Assembly: GCF_002105535.1 (NCBI RefSeq)
Contig: NZ_CP015848.1
Coordinates: 1,823,192 to 1,883,919 of the forward strand
DNA length: 60,728 bases
Direction: 5' to 3'
Source of the DNA: Magnetospirillum sp. ME-1
Lineage (GTDB): Bacteria; Pseudomonadota; Alphaproteobacteria; Rhodospirillales; Magnetospirillaceae
The position numbers were made by a program, and so were the translations under genes. Positions 46,067-55,794 of this stretch are shown in pieces. Each line of letters opens with the position of its first letter. The stretch's first letter is position 1. The notes under the pieces were generated by a model. That model was given only the letters and a program-made list of their open reading frames with translations. It did not search any database and was not told the DNA's origin.

Positions 46067-46906
46067 TCAAAGGGTGAATTCCCGATCGAGATCGGACACC
46101 GCATTGGTCGCCTTCTTCTCCTTGCCATAGGCCGGACGGTTGCCGCGGTAGAGGATACCGCAGTTGTAGCCGTCGTCGGTCATCAGGCGGCGCGCCGCCT
46201 GGGCCGGATCGGTGGTCGGCTCGATGTTGACGTTGCGCATGGTGTTCTTCCACTCGCGCTGCTCTTCACGGAAGGTGATGCAGGGCGACATGATGGCAAC
46301 GAACGAGAAGCCGGGATGGCGGATGGCTTCGGCGATGACCTGGGCGGTGCCGTTCGGATCGCCCGAGAAACCGCGGGCGATGAAGTTGGCGCCGGACGCC
46401 AGCGCGATGGCCAGCGGGTGGAACGGGGTCATGCCGGTGCCGCCGGGCGGGGCCATGGCCGAGGCGTCCCAATCCGACTCGGTGGTCGGCGAGGGCTGGC
46501 CCTTGGTCATGCCGTACACGCGGTTGTCCATGACGATATAGGTCAGGTCCACGTTGCGGCGGCAGGCGTGCAGGAAGTGGTTGCCGCCGATGGAGAAGCC
46601 GTCGCCGTCACCGCCGGCCACCAGCACGGTCAGGTCGGGGCGGGCCAGCTTGAGGCCCTGGCCGACCGCGAGAGCGCGACCGTGGATGGAGTGGATGCCG
46701 TAGGTGTTGGTGTAGGCCGGGATACGCGACGAGCAGCCGATGCCCGAGACCACCGAGGTCTCGTGCGGCTTGAGGCCCAGATCGGCGAACGCCTTGGTGA
46801 TGGAGGACAGCACGGCATAGTCGCCGCAGCCCGGGCACCAGACCGGCTTGACGTCGGACTTGAAGTCCTTGGCGGTGTAGGTAGCGGAAGATTCGCAGCT
46901 GGACAT
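46067..46906 (-). CDS. korB: 2-oxoglutarate:ferredoxin oxidoreductase, beta subunit
   Basis: 279 residues. TPP/Mg motif GDGDGFSIGGNHFLHACRRN, VWCPGCGDYAVL with metal-cluster Cys and GIGCSSRIPAY. Together with KorA it oxidises 2-oxoglutarate to succinyl-CoA and reduces ferredoxin, which feeds benzoyl-CoA reductase in Thauera-type organisms. Three bases separate it from korA. The gene opposite to bcr across the divergent region supports this function over a general 2-oxoacid enzyme. Confidence 0.9.
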   Translation of the reverse strand: MSSCESSATYTAKDFKSDVKPVWCPGCGDYAVLSSITKAFADLGLKPHETSVVSGIGCSSRIPAYTNTYGIHSIHGRALAVGQGLKLARPDLTVLVAGGDGDGFSIGGNHFLHACRRNVDLTYIVMDNRVYGMTKGQPSPTTESDWDASAMAPPGGTGMTPFHPLAIALASGANFIARGFSGDPNGTAQVIAEAIRHPGFSFVAIMSPCITFREEQREWKNTMRNVNIEPTTDPAQAARRLMTDDGYNCGILYRGNRPAYGKEKKATNAVSDLDREFTL

Positions 46907-46909
46907 GAC

Positions 46910-48646
46910 TTACTTCCCCATCGACAGGAGGCGGGCGTGGATTTCACCGGGACGCATGGGCAGCGGACCGGAACGCGACAACGATTCCGGCTTCACCGGC
47001 AGATCGTATTCGCCACGCAGGTAACGGGTGAACTGGCCCTGATGGCTCTGCTCGACCACCAGGATCTTCTTGGCGCCCTTCAGCGCCTCGGCCAGATGCT
47101 TCGGCCGGGTGGGCGAGATCAGGCGCAGCGAGATCAGCTTGGCGTTGACGCCGTCGGCCTTGGCACGGGCGATGGCCTCGCGGGCGGCGCCGGTGCACGC
47201 ACCCCAGGTGATGACGGCGATGTCGCCCTCACCCTCGATGGTGGCCCAATGGTTGCCGTAGTCGAACTGGTCCAGCTTCCGCTGGCGCTTGTCCAGCTGC
47301 ATGGTGTGGTCGGCGGCCTGGGACGACGGAGTGCCGGTCTCGGTGTGCTCGAGGCCGTCCGAGGTGTACTGGCAGCCCGGCTGGCCGGGGACCGGCATGG
47401 GCGAAATGCCGTTGGCGGTGTTGGCGTAGCGCTTGAACACCTCACCCTCGGCAGGCGCCACGGCGGCGAGGCGCTTGCCCACGAAGGCCACGTCGGCGGG
47501 AACGTCGATGATGGCGCGGCTCTGGCCCAGGGCCTGGTCGCTCATCACCAGACAGGCGGTCTGCAGGCTTTCGGCCAGATAGACGCCCCACTGGGTGGTG
47601 AAGATGCAGTCGCCGACCGAATTGGCGGCCACCACCAGATGGGGGGCGTCGCCGTGCAGGCCGTAGACCGCGATGTTGAGGTCCGACTGCTCGCACTTGG
47701 TGGCGATGCCGGTGGAGGGACCGACGCGCTGCACGTCGACCACCACCACGGGGGTCTCGGAAGCCACGGCCAGGCCCAGGCCCTCGGTCATCAGCGCCAG
47801 GCCGGGACCGGCGGTGGCGGTGATGGAGGCTTCGCCGCCGTAGGAGGCGCCCAGGCACATGTTGATGGAGGCCAGCTCGTCCTCGGCCTGCACGAACACG
47901 CCGCCCACCTTGGGCAGGGCGCCGGACAGGTATTCCAGCACCTCGGTGGCCGGGGTGATGGGATAGGCGGCGCAGAAGCGCACGCCGCCGCGGATGGCGC
48001 CCAGGCCGGCGCCGTAATTGCCGGTGACGGTCCAGCGCTTGACGTCCTTGGCCTTGGCCGGAGCCAGGCGCTTGGCGCCGTCCAGGGTGGCGGCGGCGGC
48101 CGCGCCGGCCTTGACGCCGGCCACCGAAGCCTCGTAGGCGTCGGCGCGCTTCTTCTTCAGGGACTTGCCCAGCACCTCGGTCAGCGGGCCGACCGGAATG
48201 CCGATCAGCTCGGCGACGGCGCCGAGAGCGATCATGTTGGGACGGCCGCCGGGAATCTCCTTGGCCAGATCCTTCATGTGCAGGTGGACGATCTTGGCCC
48301 CGGTCTTGACGTAGACCTCGGGCACATCGCCGGCGGAGGGATCGCAGATCACCAGGGAGTTCTTCGACAGCGGCACCTCGGCGGCGAAGCGCTGAACGCC
48401 CTGCCAGTCGATGGCCAGCATGATGTCGAAGGTGTCGTCCACCGACGTGATGGGATCAACGCCCAGGCGCACCAGAGCCGCGGCCTCGCCGCCACGGATC
48501 TGCGGGCCGGAGGAGCGGCCGAAAAGCGCGTAGTAACCAGCCTCGGCGGCGGCGTCGAGGAACATGTTGGCGGCCGTCATCACGCCGGCGCCACCACTGC
48601 CGCACATCGCGATCGAGACAGACCCGAATCCGGAACTCGTCGTCAT
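46910..48646 (-). CDS. korA: 2-oxoglutarate:ferredoxin oxidoreductase, gamma-alpha fusion subunit
   Basis: 578 residues from the ATG at 48646 (GGGGA 8 bases upstream); a further ATG at 48742 would add a non-conserved leader. The N-terminal gamma domain starts VSIAMCGSGGAGVMTAANMF. The alpha domain follows from about residue 195: GGVRFCAAYPITPATEVLEYL, then EDELASINMCLGASYGGE. The gamma-alpha fusion is typical of KorA in denitrifying aromatic degraders. First gene of the leftward operon. Confidence 0.9.
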   Translation of the reverse strand: MTTSSGFGSVSIAMCGSGGAGVMTAANMFLDAAAEAGYYALFGRSSGPQIRGGEAAALVRLGVDPITSVDDTFDIMLAIDWQGVQRFAAEVPLSKNSLVICDPSAGDVPEVYVKTGAKIVHLHMKDLAKEIPGGRPNMIALGAVAELIGIPVGPLTEVLGKSLKKKRADAYEASVAGVKAGAAAAATLDGAKRLAPAKAKDVKRWTVTGNYGAGLGAIRGGVRFCAAYPITPATEVLEYLSGALPKVGGVFVQAEDELASINMCLGASYGGEASITATAGPGLALMTEGLGLAVASETPVVVVDVQRVGPSTGIATKCEQSDLNIAVYGLHGDAPHLVVAANSVGDCIFTTQWGVYLAESLQTACLVMSDQALGQSRAIIDVPADVAFVGKRLAAVAPAEGEVFKRYANTANGISPMPVPGQPGCQYTSDGLEHTETGTPSSQAADHTMQLDKRQRKLDQFDYGNHWATIEGEGDIAVITWGACTGAAREAIARAKADGVNAKLISLRLISPTRPKHLAEALKGAKKILVVEQSHQGQFTRYLRGEYDLPVKPESLSRSGPLPMRPGEIHARLLSMGK

Positions 48647-48963
48647 ATTCTGTTTCCCCAGATGAGGCCCCCGAATTCCTTCGCAGTGGGCCTGGCCAGT
48701 GTTTAAGCCGCCCCCGCTCCCAAGCCTTGGACGGCTCGACATAAGGGGGATTACACACCGCTCGGAGAAAAGGGGCAGACCGTTTCCCCCACGCGGCTGA
48801 GACTAGGTGCATACCACCCATTTGGGTCGGACCACAAGCCCACATGCTGCGCTTGACGGCTAATTCGGTATTGTGGTACGTATTTACGGAATAATACAAG
48901 GGCAGCTCCCCCAGCCTCGGCGGGAGGGGCTGGCGATAACGGGAAAAGAGAGAGGGAAACGGA
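48647..48963. promoter_or_regulatory. divergent control region of kor and had-bcr operons
   Basis: 317 bp without a gene. It includes ACCCA-TT-TGGGT at 48816-48827 and, at 48864-48883, TTCGGTA-N6-TACGTAT, which shares its left arm and TAC with the dyad at 43155-43174. A weak + strand promoter may be TTGTGG (48871-48876) and TAATAC (48892-48897), spaced 15 bases, overlapping that site. No FNR-type TTGAT-N4-ATCAA was seen. Confidence 0.55.
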
Positions 48964-50040
48964 ATGAGCAAGTCCGCTTATCGTTGGATGATGACCGGCG
49001 TCGGCCAGCCCATGGTCAAGGAGGCGATGGAACTCGCCGCCCCGGGCGCCGGCGAGGTTCTGGTGGAGATCGCCGGCTGCGGCGTCTGCCATACCGACAT
49101 GGACTACTATTACAATGGCGTTCGCACCAACCATGCCTTGCCGCTGGCGCTGGGCCACGAGATTTCGGGCCGCGTGATCAATACCGGCGCGGGTGCGGAA
49201 GGCTGGGCCGGCAAGGCCGTGATCATCTCCGCCGTCATCCCCTGCGGCGAGTGCGATCTGTGCAAGCGCGGCAAGGGCACCATCTGCCGCTCGCAGAAGA
49301 TGCCGGGCAACGACCTGCAGGGCGGCTTCGCCACCCACATCACCGTTCCCGCCAACGGCCTGTGCGAGGTCGACGAGGCCCGCCTGAAGGCCGCCGGCCT
49401 TGAGCTCTCGGAAGTCTCCGTGGTCGCCGACGCGCTGACCACTCCCTATCAGGCGGCGGTCCAGGCCGGCATCGGCCAGGGCGATCTGGTGATCGTCATC
49501 GGCTGCGGCGGCGTGGGCGGTTATTCCGTCCAGGTGGCCTCGGCCATGGGCGCCAAGGTGGTGGCTCTCGACATCGACCCCGCCAAGCTGGAAGCGGTCA
49601 AGGCGGCCGGCGCGACCCTGGGGCTCAACCCCAAGGACTTCGCCAGCACCCGCGATCTCAAGAAGGAGATCGGCGCCTTCGCCAAGGCCCAGGGCCTGCG
49701 CTCCACCGAGTGGATCATCATGGAATGCTCCGGCTCGGTTCCCGGCCAGCAGACCGCCTTCGACCTGATGGTCCACGGCTGCACCATCTGCGTGGTGGGC
49801 TACACCATGAACAAGGCGGAGTTCCGCCTGTCGAACCTGATGGCCTTCCACGCCCGCGCCCTGGGCAACTGGGGCTGCGGCCCCGACCTGTATCCGGGCG
49901 CGCTCGAGCTGGTGCTGTCGGGCAAGGTCAACATCAAGAACTTCGTCGAGCGCCGTCCGCTGGACAGCATCAACGACACTTTCGCCGCCGTGCACGACCA
50001 CAAGCTGTCGCGCCGCGCCGTGCTGTGCCCCAACGCCTAA
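48964..50040 (+). CDS. had: 6-hydroxycyclohex-1-ene-1-carbonyl-CoA dehydrogenase
   Basis: 358 residues, medium-chain alcohol dehydrogenase fold. Catalytic zinc ligands in [15 protein letters not shown] (Cys42/His43 region) and LALGHEISG; structural zinc [18 protein letters not shown] motif [17 protein letters not shown]. Position ahead of oah and dch fixes the substrate: NAD-dependent oxidation of the hydroxyl made by Dch to 6-oxocyclohex-1-ene-1-carbonyl-CoA. First gene of the rightward operon. Confidence 0.92.
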   Translation: MSKSAYRWMMTGVGQPMVKEAMELAAPGAGEVLVEIAGCGVCHTDMDYYYNGVRTNHALPLALGHEISGRVINTGAGAEGWAGKAVIISAVIPCGECDLCKRGKGTICRSQKMPGNDLQGGFATHITVPANGLCEVDEARLKAAGLELSEVSVVADALTTPYQAAVQAGIGQGDLVIVIGCGGVGGYSVQVASAMGAKVVALDIDPAKLEAVKAAGATLGLNPKDFASTRDLKKEIGAFAKAQGLRSTEWIIMECSGSVPGQQTAFDLMVHGCTICVVGYTMNKAEFRLSNLMAFHARALGNWGCGPDLYPGALELVLSGKVNIKNFVERRPLDSINDTFAAVHDHKLSRRAVLCPNA

Positions 50041-50072
50041 AAGAAATCCTGTAGAGAGGGAGAAATCAGGTC

Positions 50073-51206
50073 ATGAAGAAGGAAACCGCTGGCATCGTCG
50101 ACCGTACGGCGCCCGCCCACCTCAACGATCACAATCTGGTTCCCACCACCATCGTTCCCGGCGTGCTGTACGAGAAGCGCCCGGCCAAGCGCGCCGACGG
50201 CAGCGTGGCCGAGGGTCTGTACAACGTCTGGATCACCCTGGACAACCAGAAGCAGTACAACTCCTACACCACCGACATGGTGAAGGGCGTGATCATGGGC
50301 TTCCGCGAGGCGTCCAACGCCCGCGACGTGTCCTCGGTGGTGTTCACCGGCGCCGGCGACAAGGCGTTCTGCACCGGCGGCAACACCAAGGAATACGCCG
50401 AGTACTATGCCGGCAACCCGCAGGAATACCGCCAGTACATGCGGCTGTTCAACGACATGGTCTCGTCGATCCTGGGCTGCGACAAGCCGGTGATCTGCCG
50501 CGTCAACGGCATGCGCATCGGCGGCGGCCAGGAAATCGGCATGGCCGCCGACTTCTCGGTGGCCCAGGACCTGGCCAAGTTCGGCCAGGCCGGCCCCAAG
50601 CACGGCTCGGCCCCCATCGGCGGCGCCACCGACTTCCTGCCGGTCATGGTCGGCTGCGAGCAGGCCATGGTGTCCGGTTCGCTGTGCGAGCCCTGGTCGG
50701 CCCACAAGGCCTACCGTCTGGGCATCATCATGGACGTGGTTCCGGCGCTGAAGGTCGACGGCAAGTTCGTCGCCAACCCGCTGGTGATCACCGACCGCAT
50801 GGTCGACGAGTACGGCCGCATCATCCACGGCGAGTCCAAGACCGGTGCCGAGTTGGCCGCCGGCAAGGAGCTCTTGAAGAAGGGCACCATCGACCTGTCG
50901 CTGCTCGACGCCAAGGTCGAGGAGATCTGCGCCAAGATCCTGCACACCTTCCCGGATTGCTTTACCAAGACCATCCAGGAACTGCGTAAGCCCAAGCTGA
51001 ACGCCTGGAACGCCAACAAGGAAAACAGCCGCGACTGGCTGGGCCTCAACATGATGACCGAGGCCCGCACCGGCTTTAGGGCTTTCAATGAAGGACCTAA
51101 GGAGGACCGCGAGATCGACTTCGTGGCCCTGCGTCAGGCCCTGGCCAAGGGCGCTCCGTGGACTCCCGAACTGATCGAGTCCCTGATCCCCAAGGCGGGC
51201 CACTAA
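50073..51206 (+). CDS. oah: 6-oxocyclohex-1-ene-1-carbonyl-CoA hydrolase (ring opening)
   Basis: 377 residues, crotonase superfamily with a long N-terminus. Oxyanion-hole region KAFCTGGNTKEYAEYYAG and RVNGMRIGGGQEIGMAADFSV; family-specific QAGPKHGSAPIGGATDFLP. It adds water and hydrolyses the ring carbon-carbon bond to give 3-hydroxypimelyl-CoA. GAGAGGGAG precedes the ATG. One base separates it from dch. Confidence 0.93.
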   Translation: MKKETAGIVDRTAPAHLNDHNLVPTTIVPGVLYEKRPAKRADGSVAEGLYNVWITLDNQKQYNSYTTDMVKGVIMGFREASNARDVSSVVFTGAGDKAFCTGGNTKEYAEYYAGNPQEYRQYMRLFNDMVSSILGCDKPVICRVNGMRIGGGQEIGMAADFSVAQDLAKFGQAGPKHGSAPIGGATDFLPVMVGCEQAMVSGSLCEPWSAHKAYRLGIIMDVVPALKVDGKFVANPLVITDRMVDEYGRIIHGESKTGAELAAGKELLKKGTIDLSLLDAKVEEICAKILHTFPDCFTKTIQELRKPKLNAWNANKENSRDWLGLNMMTEARTGFRAFNEGPKEDREIDFVALRQALAKGAPWTPELIESLIPKAGH

Positions 51207-51207
51207 T

Positions 51208-51987
51208 ATGGCCGAGGCGACCTCCAACTGCCTGAAGGTCTGGAAGGACCGCGACGGGAAGCTGCTTCGGCTGCGCCTGTCGCGGCCCAAGGCCAACATC
51301 GTCGACGCCGAGATGATCGCGGCGTTGACGGCGGCCCTGGCCGACGCCCACGAGGATTCCGCCCTGCGCGGCGTGCTCATCGACCACGAGGGGCCGCACT
51401 TCAGCTTCGGCGCCTCGGTGGCCGAGCACATGCCCGACCAGTGCGCCGACATGCTGGCCAGCCTGCACAAGCTGGTCATCGCCATGGTCGACTTCCCGCT
51501 CCCCATCCTGGTCGCCGTGCGCGGCCAGTGTCTGGGCGGCGGCCTGGAAGTCGCCCTGGCCGGCCACATGATGTTCGTCTCGCCCGACGCCAAGCTGGGC
51601 CAGCCGGAGATCGTGCTGGGCGTGTTCGCCCCGGCGGCATCCTGCCTGCTGCCCGAGCGCATGCCCCGGGTGGCCGCCGAGGATCTGCTCTATTCGGGCC
51701 GGTCCATCGACGGCGCCGAGGCTGCCCGTCTGGGTATCGCCAATGCGGTGGTGGACGATCCGGAAACCGCCGCTCTGGCCTGGTTCGACAACGGCCCGGC
51801 CAAGCACTCGGCCGCAAGCCTGCGTTTCGCGGTCAAGGCCGCCCGTCTCGGCATGAACGAGCGGGTCAAGGCCAAGATCGCTGAAGTTGAAGCCCTTTAT
51901 CTCAACGGCCTGATGGCCACCCACGACGCAGTCGAGGGTTTGAACGCCTTTCTCGAAAAGAGGCCGGCACTTTGGGAGGACCGATAG
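51208..51987 (+). CDS. dch: cyclohexa-1,5-diene-1-carbonyl-CoA hydratase
   Basis: 259 residues, crotonase fold. FSFGASVAEHMPDQ, RGQCLGGGLEVALAGHMMF and GQPEIVLGVFAPAASCLLPERM are characteristic. It adds water to the diene formed by benzoyl-CoA reductase. Spacing of one base on each side indicates tight translational coupling with oah and bcrC. Confidence 0.92.
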   Translation: MAEATSNCLKVWKDRDGKLLRLRLSRPKANIVDAEMIAALTAALADAHEDSALRGVLIDHEGPHFSFGASVAEHMPDQCADMLASLHKLVIAMVDFPLPILVAVRGQCLGGGLEVALAGHMMFVSPDAKLGQPEIVLGVFAPAASCLLPERMPRVAAEDLLYSGRSIDGAEAARLGIANAVVDDPETAALAWFDNGPAKHSAASLRFAVKAARLGMNERVKAKIAEVEALYLNGLMATHDAVEGLNAFLEKRPALWEDR

Positions 51988-51988
51988 G

Positions 51989-53164
51989 ATGTCTGGAAAG
52001 AATAAAAGCGTCGCCGACATCATGGCCGTTTGCCAGGAGATGTTCGAAGACCTGAACTTCACGTATGCCCGCAAGTGGAAGGACGCCAAGCCCGGCCGCA
52101 AGGTCGTCGGTTTCCTGCCCGTCTACTCGCCCATCGAGATGATCCATGCGGCCGGCTGCCTGCCGCTCGGCATCTTCGGCGGCGGCGACCAGATGGAAGT
52201 CATCCACGGCGACGCCTACTATCAGAGCTACATCTGCCGCATTCCGCGCTCGACCATCGAACTGGGCGTCACCAACCGTCTCGACTTCGTCGACGGCATG
52301 ATCTTCCCGTTCGTCTGCGACGTGATCCGCAACCTGTCGGGCATCTGGAAGCTGATGTTCCCGAACGTGTGGTCCAAGTTCTTCGACACGCCCCAGAACT
52401 ACGACAAGTCCATCGGCGGCACCTATTACGTCCAGGAACTGCACGAGTTGAAGGAAGGCCTGGAGGCCATGACCGGCCGCAAGATCAGCGACGACGACAT
52501 CCGTCGCTCCATCGGCCTGTACAACGAGAACCGCCGCCTGATCCGCGAGGTCTACGCCTTCCGTGCCAAGCAGCCCTGGCTGGCCCCCACCTCCGAGGTC
52601 TACGTGCTGATGCGCGCCGGCCTGATGATGGACGTGGAAGAGCACAACCAGATGCTCAAGGACTACATGGCCGCCGCGTCCAAGGAAGACCGGCCGAAGC
52701 GCGACAACGTCCGCATCTCCATCTACGGCTCGTTCTGCGAGCAGCCGCCGCTGAACCTGATCAAGTCCATCGAGATGGCCGGCTGCTACGTGGTCGATGA
52801 CGACTACTCGCTGAACAACCGCTTCCTGATGGTGGACGTCCCCACCAGCGGCGACCCGCTGGAGGCCCTGGCCACCACCTATATCGAGAACTCGGTGGAG
52901 ACCTCGTGCAAGTACGTCCCCGACGGCAAGGTCAAGGGCCAGTTCCATGTGGACGCGGTCAAGGCCTGCGGCGCCGAGGGCGTGATCTACGCGACCCCCA
53001 GCTTCTGCGATCCGGCCCTGCTGGACCGCCCGATGGTCTGCAACAAGCTGTCGGAAGCCGGCATCCCCTACATCGCCTTCAAGTACGCCGAAAATTCGGG
53101 CCAGATGCAGCCGATCCGCGAGCAGGCTGGCACCTTCGCCGATTCCATCAAGCTGTGGAGCTGA
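51989..53164 (+). CDS. bcrC: benzoyl-CoA reductase subunit C (gamma)
   Basis: 391 residues, 2-hydroxyglutaryl-CoA dehydratase D-component family. GFLPVYSPIEMIHAAGCLPLGIFGGGDQ opens the protein; Cys in AAGCLPL, YICRIPRS, IFPFVCDVI and GSFCEQP are candidate cluster ligands. BcrB and BcrC together carry the active-site Fe-S cluster and bind benzoyl-CoA. 44-kDa size and bcrC-B-A-D order match Thauera-type enzymes. Confidence 0.93.
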   Translation: MSGKNKSVADIMAVCQEMFEDLNFTYARKWKDAKPGRKVVGFLPVYSPIEMIHAAGCLPLGIFGGGDQMEVIHGDAYYQSYICRIPRSTIELGVTNRLDFVDGMIFPFVCDVIRNLSGIWKLMFPNVWSKFFDTPQNYDKSIGGTYYVQELHELKEGLEAMTGRKISDDDIRRSIGLYNENRRLIREVYAFRAKQPWLAPTSEVYVLMRAGLMMDVEEHNQMLKDYMAAASKEDRPKRDNVRISIYGSFCEQPPLNLIKSIEMAGCYVVDDDYSLNNRFLMVDVPTSGDPLEALATTYIENSVETSCKYVPDGKVKGQFHVDAVKACGAEGVIYATPSFCDPALLDRPMVCNKLSEAGIPYIAFKYAENSGQMQPIREQAGTFADSIKLWS

Positions 53165-53168
53165 CATC

Positions 53169-54467
53169 ATGAGCAAGCCTGAAGCCGTCAAAGAGCCGTC
53201 GATGGAAATGCAGAAGGCGATGATCGCTCGTAACTACGACGCGATCACGTCCAAGCACGAGACCGGCCGCAAAGTGTCCTCCACCTTCGTTCCGGGCAAC
53301 CTGAACGAACTGCTGATGTGTTTCGACATCGTCAACAACCTTCCCGAGATCAACGCCATCCAGGCCGGCATGCGCAAGGCCTCGGGCGGCTACATCATGG
53401 AAGCCGAGAAGTCGGGCCATTCCGAGGACGTCTGCACCTACGTGAAGGCCGATATCGGCCAGATGTCCAAGGGCAACATCGCGCCCAACGGCAAGCCCTA
53501 TCCCAACCCCGACGTGCTGATGCTCAGCTACACCGGCTGCTACACCTTCATGAAGTGGTTCGAGCTGCTGCGTGAAGAGTACAAGTGCCCGACCCTGATG
53601 CTGCACGTGCCCTACGAGGGCGACGGCCACTCCACCAAGAACATGCGCGACTACATCGTCAAGCAGCTCAAGGAAGTGGTCATTCCGGGCCTGGAGCAGG
53701 TCTCGGGCGTCAAGTTCGACATCGACCGCCTGCGCCAGTACCTGCGCAACTCGGCCAAGGCCGAGGACAACCTGGTGTGGTGCCTGGAGCAGGGCAAGAA
53801 GAAGCCCTCGCCCATCGACGCCTATTTCGGCGGCGTGTACTACATCGGTCCGATCTTCACCGCCTTCCGTGGCACCGAGGACGCGGTCACCTATTACGAG
53901 ATGCTGCGCAAGGAAGTGCAGAACCGCGTCGATGCCAAGCAGGGTCCGCTGACCCCCGAAGGCACCTACTTCAACGACCAGAAGTACCGTCTGATCGTCG
54001 AGGGTCCGCCCAACTGGACCAACTTCCGTGAGTTCTGGAAGATGTTCTACGACGAGGGCGCGGTCGTGGTCGCCTCCTCCTACACCAAGGTGGGCGGTCT
54101 CTACGACCAGGGCTTCCGTCACGACCCCGACAACCCCCTGGAATCGCTGGCCGATTACTGCCTGGGTTGCTACACCAACCTCAACCTGCCGACCCGCGTC
54201 GATCTGCTGGCCAAGTATGTCGAGGAATACGAGGCCGACGGCCTGCTGATCAACTCCATCAAGAGCTGCAACAGCTTCTCGGCCGGTCAGCTGATGATCA
54301 TGAAGGAAGTCGAGCGCCGCACCGGTCGCCCGGGCGCCTTCATCGAAACCGACCTGGTCGATCCGCGCTACTTCTCGGCGGCCAACGTCAAGAACCGCCT
54401 GGAAAGCTACTTCCAGATGATCGAGCAGAAGCGCCGTGGCGGCGGCTCCAAGACCGTTGCCGCGTAA
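53169..54467 (+). CDS. bcrB: benzoyl-CoA reductase subunit B (beta)
   Basis: 432 residues, same family as BcrC. Cys residues in [23 protein letters not shown] and [13 protein letters not shown] are candidate [4Fe-4S] ligands; [31 protein letters not shown] is a family block. It forms the ring-reducing module with BcrC. Four bases after bcrC. Confidence 0.94.
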   Translation: MSKPEAVKEPSMEMQKAMIARNYDAITSKHETGRKVSSTFVPGNLNELLMCFDIVNNLPEINAIQAGMRKASGGYIMEAEKSGHSEDVCTYVKADIGQMSKGNIAPNGKPYPNPDVLMLSYTGCYTFMKWFELLREEYKCPTLMLHVPYEGDGHSTKNMRDYIVKQLKEVVIPGLEQVSGVKFDIDRLRQYLRNSAKAEDNLVWCLEQGKKKPSPIDAYFGGVYYIGPIFTAFRGTEDAVTYYEMLRKEVQNRVDAKQGPLTPEGTYFNDQKYRLIVEGPPNWTNFREFWKMFYDEGAVVVASSYTKVGGLYDQGFRHDPDNPLESLADYCLGCYTNLNLPTRVDLLAKYVEEYEADGLLINSIKSCNSFSAGQLMIMKEVERRTGRPGAFIETDLVDPRYFSAANVKNRLESYFQMIEQKRRGGGSKTVAA

Positions 54468-54481
54468 GGGAGGGAAATACA

Positions 54482-55774
54482 ATGCGTTGTTTCATCGGCA
54501 TTGACCTGGGTTCCACCACCACCAAGGCGGTGGTCATGGACGAAAACCTGCAGGTCATGGGACGCGGCATCACCAATTCGCGTTCCAACTACGACACCGC
54601 GGCCGCCGTTTCCAAGCAGGAAGCGCTGATCGACACCCGTCTCACCCTGTTCCGCCGCGCTCTGTCGAACGTGTCGGAGGTGTCGGGCCAGGTCGACGGC
54701 ATCCTGTCGGATCTGGAGCGCAACTTCCGCCACGTCCAGTTCCTCGAGCAGCTGGACGACCTGGAGCAGACCTGCGTCGCCAACATCAAGGGCCCGCGCT
54801 TCGCGGGCCGCGAAAAGGCGGTGATCGAGGCTCTGGAAGGCACCTTCTCGCGGCTGCGCGACAGCTCGGCCAAGCAGTACGCCCCCGGCGTCAAGCGCAA
54901 GTCGGACTTCTTCCGCGATCTGGCCGGCGCCGAGTTCATGAGCCACGGCGAAGCCGTGTGCAAGGAGGCCGGTCTCGGCTTCGACCTGATCCTCAACGTC
55001 TATGACAAGTCGATCATCGAAGTGGAAAACCGTCCGCCGGCCGGCGACATGGAGGGCAAGTTCGTCCGCGCCCTGGAAAAGGGCACCATGACCGGCTCGT
55101 CGATCCTCAAGCCGGTGCAGGAAGCCCTGGCCATTCCGCTGGAGGAGACCTACGTGGTCGGCACCGGCTATGGCCGCGTCCGCCTGCCCTTCCCCAAGGA
55201 GCACATCCGCTCCGAGATCCTGTGCCACGGCCTGGGCGCCCACATGATGTACCCGGACACCCGCACGGTGCTGGACATCGGCGGCCAGGACACCAAGGGC
55301 ATCCAGGTGGACCCGGTGGGCATCGTCGAGAACTTCCAGATGAACGACCGTTGCGCCGCGGGCTGCGGACGTTATCTGGGCTACATCGCCGACGAGATGA
55401 ACATGGGCCTGCACGAGCTGGGTCCGCTGGCCATGAACTCGACCAAGCAGGTGCGCATCAACTCCACCTGCACCGTGTTCGCCGGCGCCGAGCTGCGTGA
55501 CCGTCTGGCTCTGGGCGAAAAGCGCGAGGACATCCTGGCCGGTCTGCACCGCGCCATCATCCTGCGCGCCATGTCGATCCTGTCCCGCGCCGGTGGCGTC
55601 AAGGACCAGTTCACCTTCACCGGTGGCGTCGCCAAGAACGAGGCGGCGGTGCGCGAGCTGCGCAAGCTGATCAAGGAAAACTACGGCGACGTGACCATCA
55701 ACATCGACCCGGACTCGATCTACACCGGTGCTCTGGGCGGCGCGACCTTCGCCGTCCGCGCGGTCGTCAACTGA
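54482..55774 (+). CDS. bcrA: benzoyl-CoA reductase subunit A (ATP-dependent activator)
   Basis: 430 residues from the ATG at 54482 (GGGAGGG upstream). BadF/BadG/BcrA/BcrD ASKHA ATPase: phosphate-1 [15 protein letters not shown], phosphate-2 [14 protein letters not shown], adenosine [10 protein letters not shown]. Cys291 and Cys295 in [18 protein letters not shown], plus [11 protein letters not shown], fit the cluster shared with BcrD. ATP hydrolysis here drives electron transfer from ferredoxin to BcrBC. Confidence 0.94.
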   Translation: MRCFIGIDLGSTTTKAVVMDENLQVMGRGITNSRSNYDTAAAVSKQEALIDTRLTLFRRALSNVSEVSGQVDGILSDLERNFRHVQFLEQLDDLEQTCVANIKGPRFAGREKAVIEALEGTFSRLRDSSAKQYAPGVKRKSDFFRDLAGAEFMSHGEAVCKEAGLGFDLILNVYDKSIIEVENRPPAGDMEGKFVRALEKGTMTGSSILKPVQEALAIPLEETYVVGTGYGRVRLPFPKEHIRSEILCHGLGAHMMYPDTRTVLDIGGQDTKGIQVDPVGIVENFQMNDRCAAGCGRYLGYIADEMNMGLHELGPLAMNSTKQVRINSTCTVFAGAELRDRLALGEKREDILAGLHRAIILRAMSILSRAGGVKDQFTFTGGVAKNEAAVRELRKLIKENYGDVTINIDPDSIYTGALGGATFAVRAVVN

Positions 55775-55794
55775 GCCGGAAGGGAGGAAAACCC

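Noticed and set aside
48901..48963. FNR-type anaerobic box before had
   Set aside because: No TTGAT-N4-ATCAA or close variant is present in 48647-48963.
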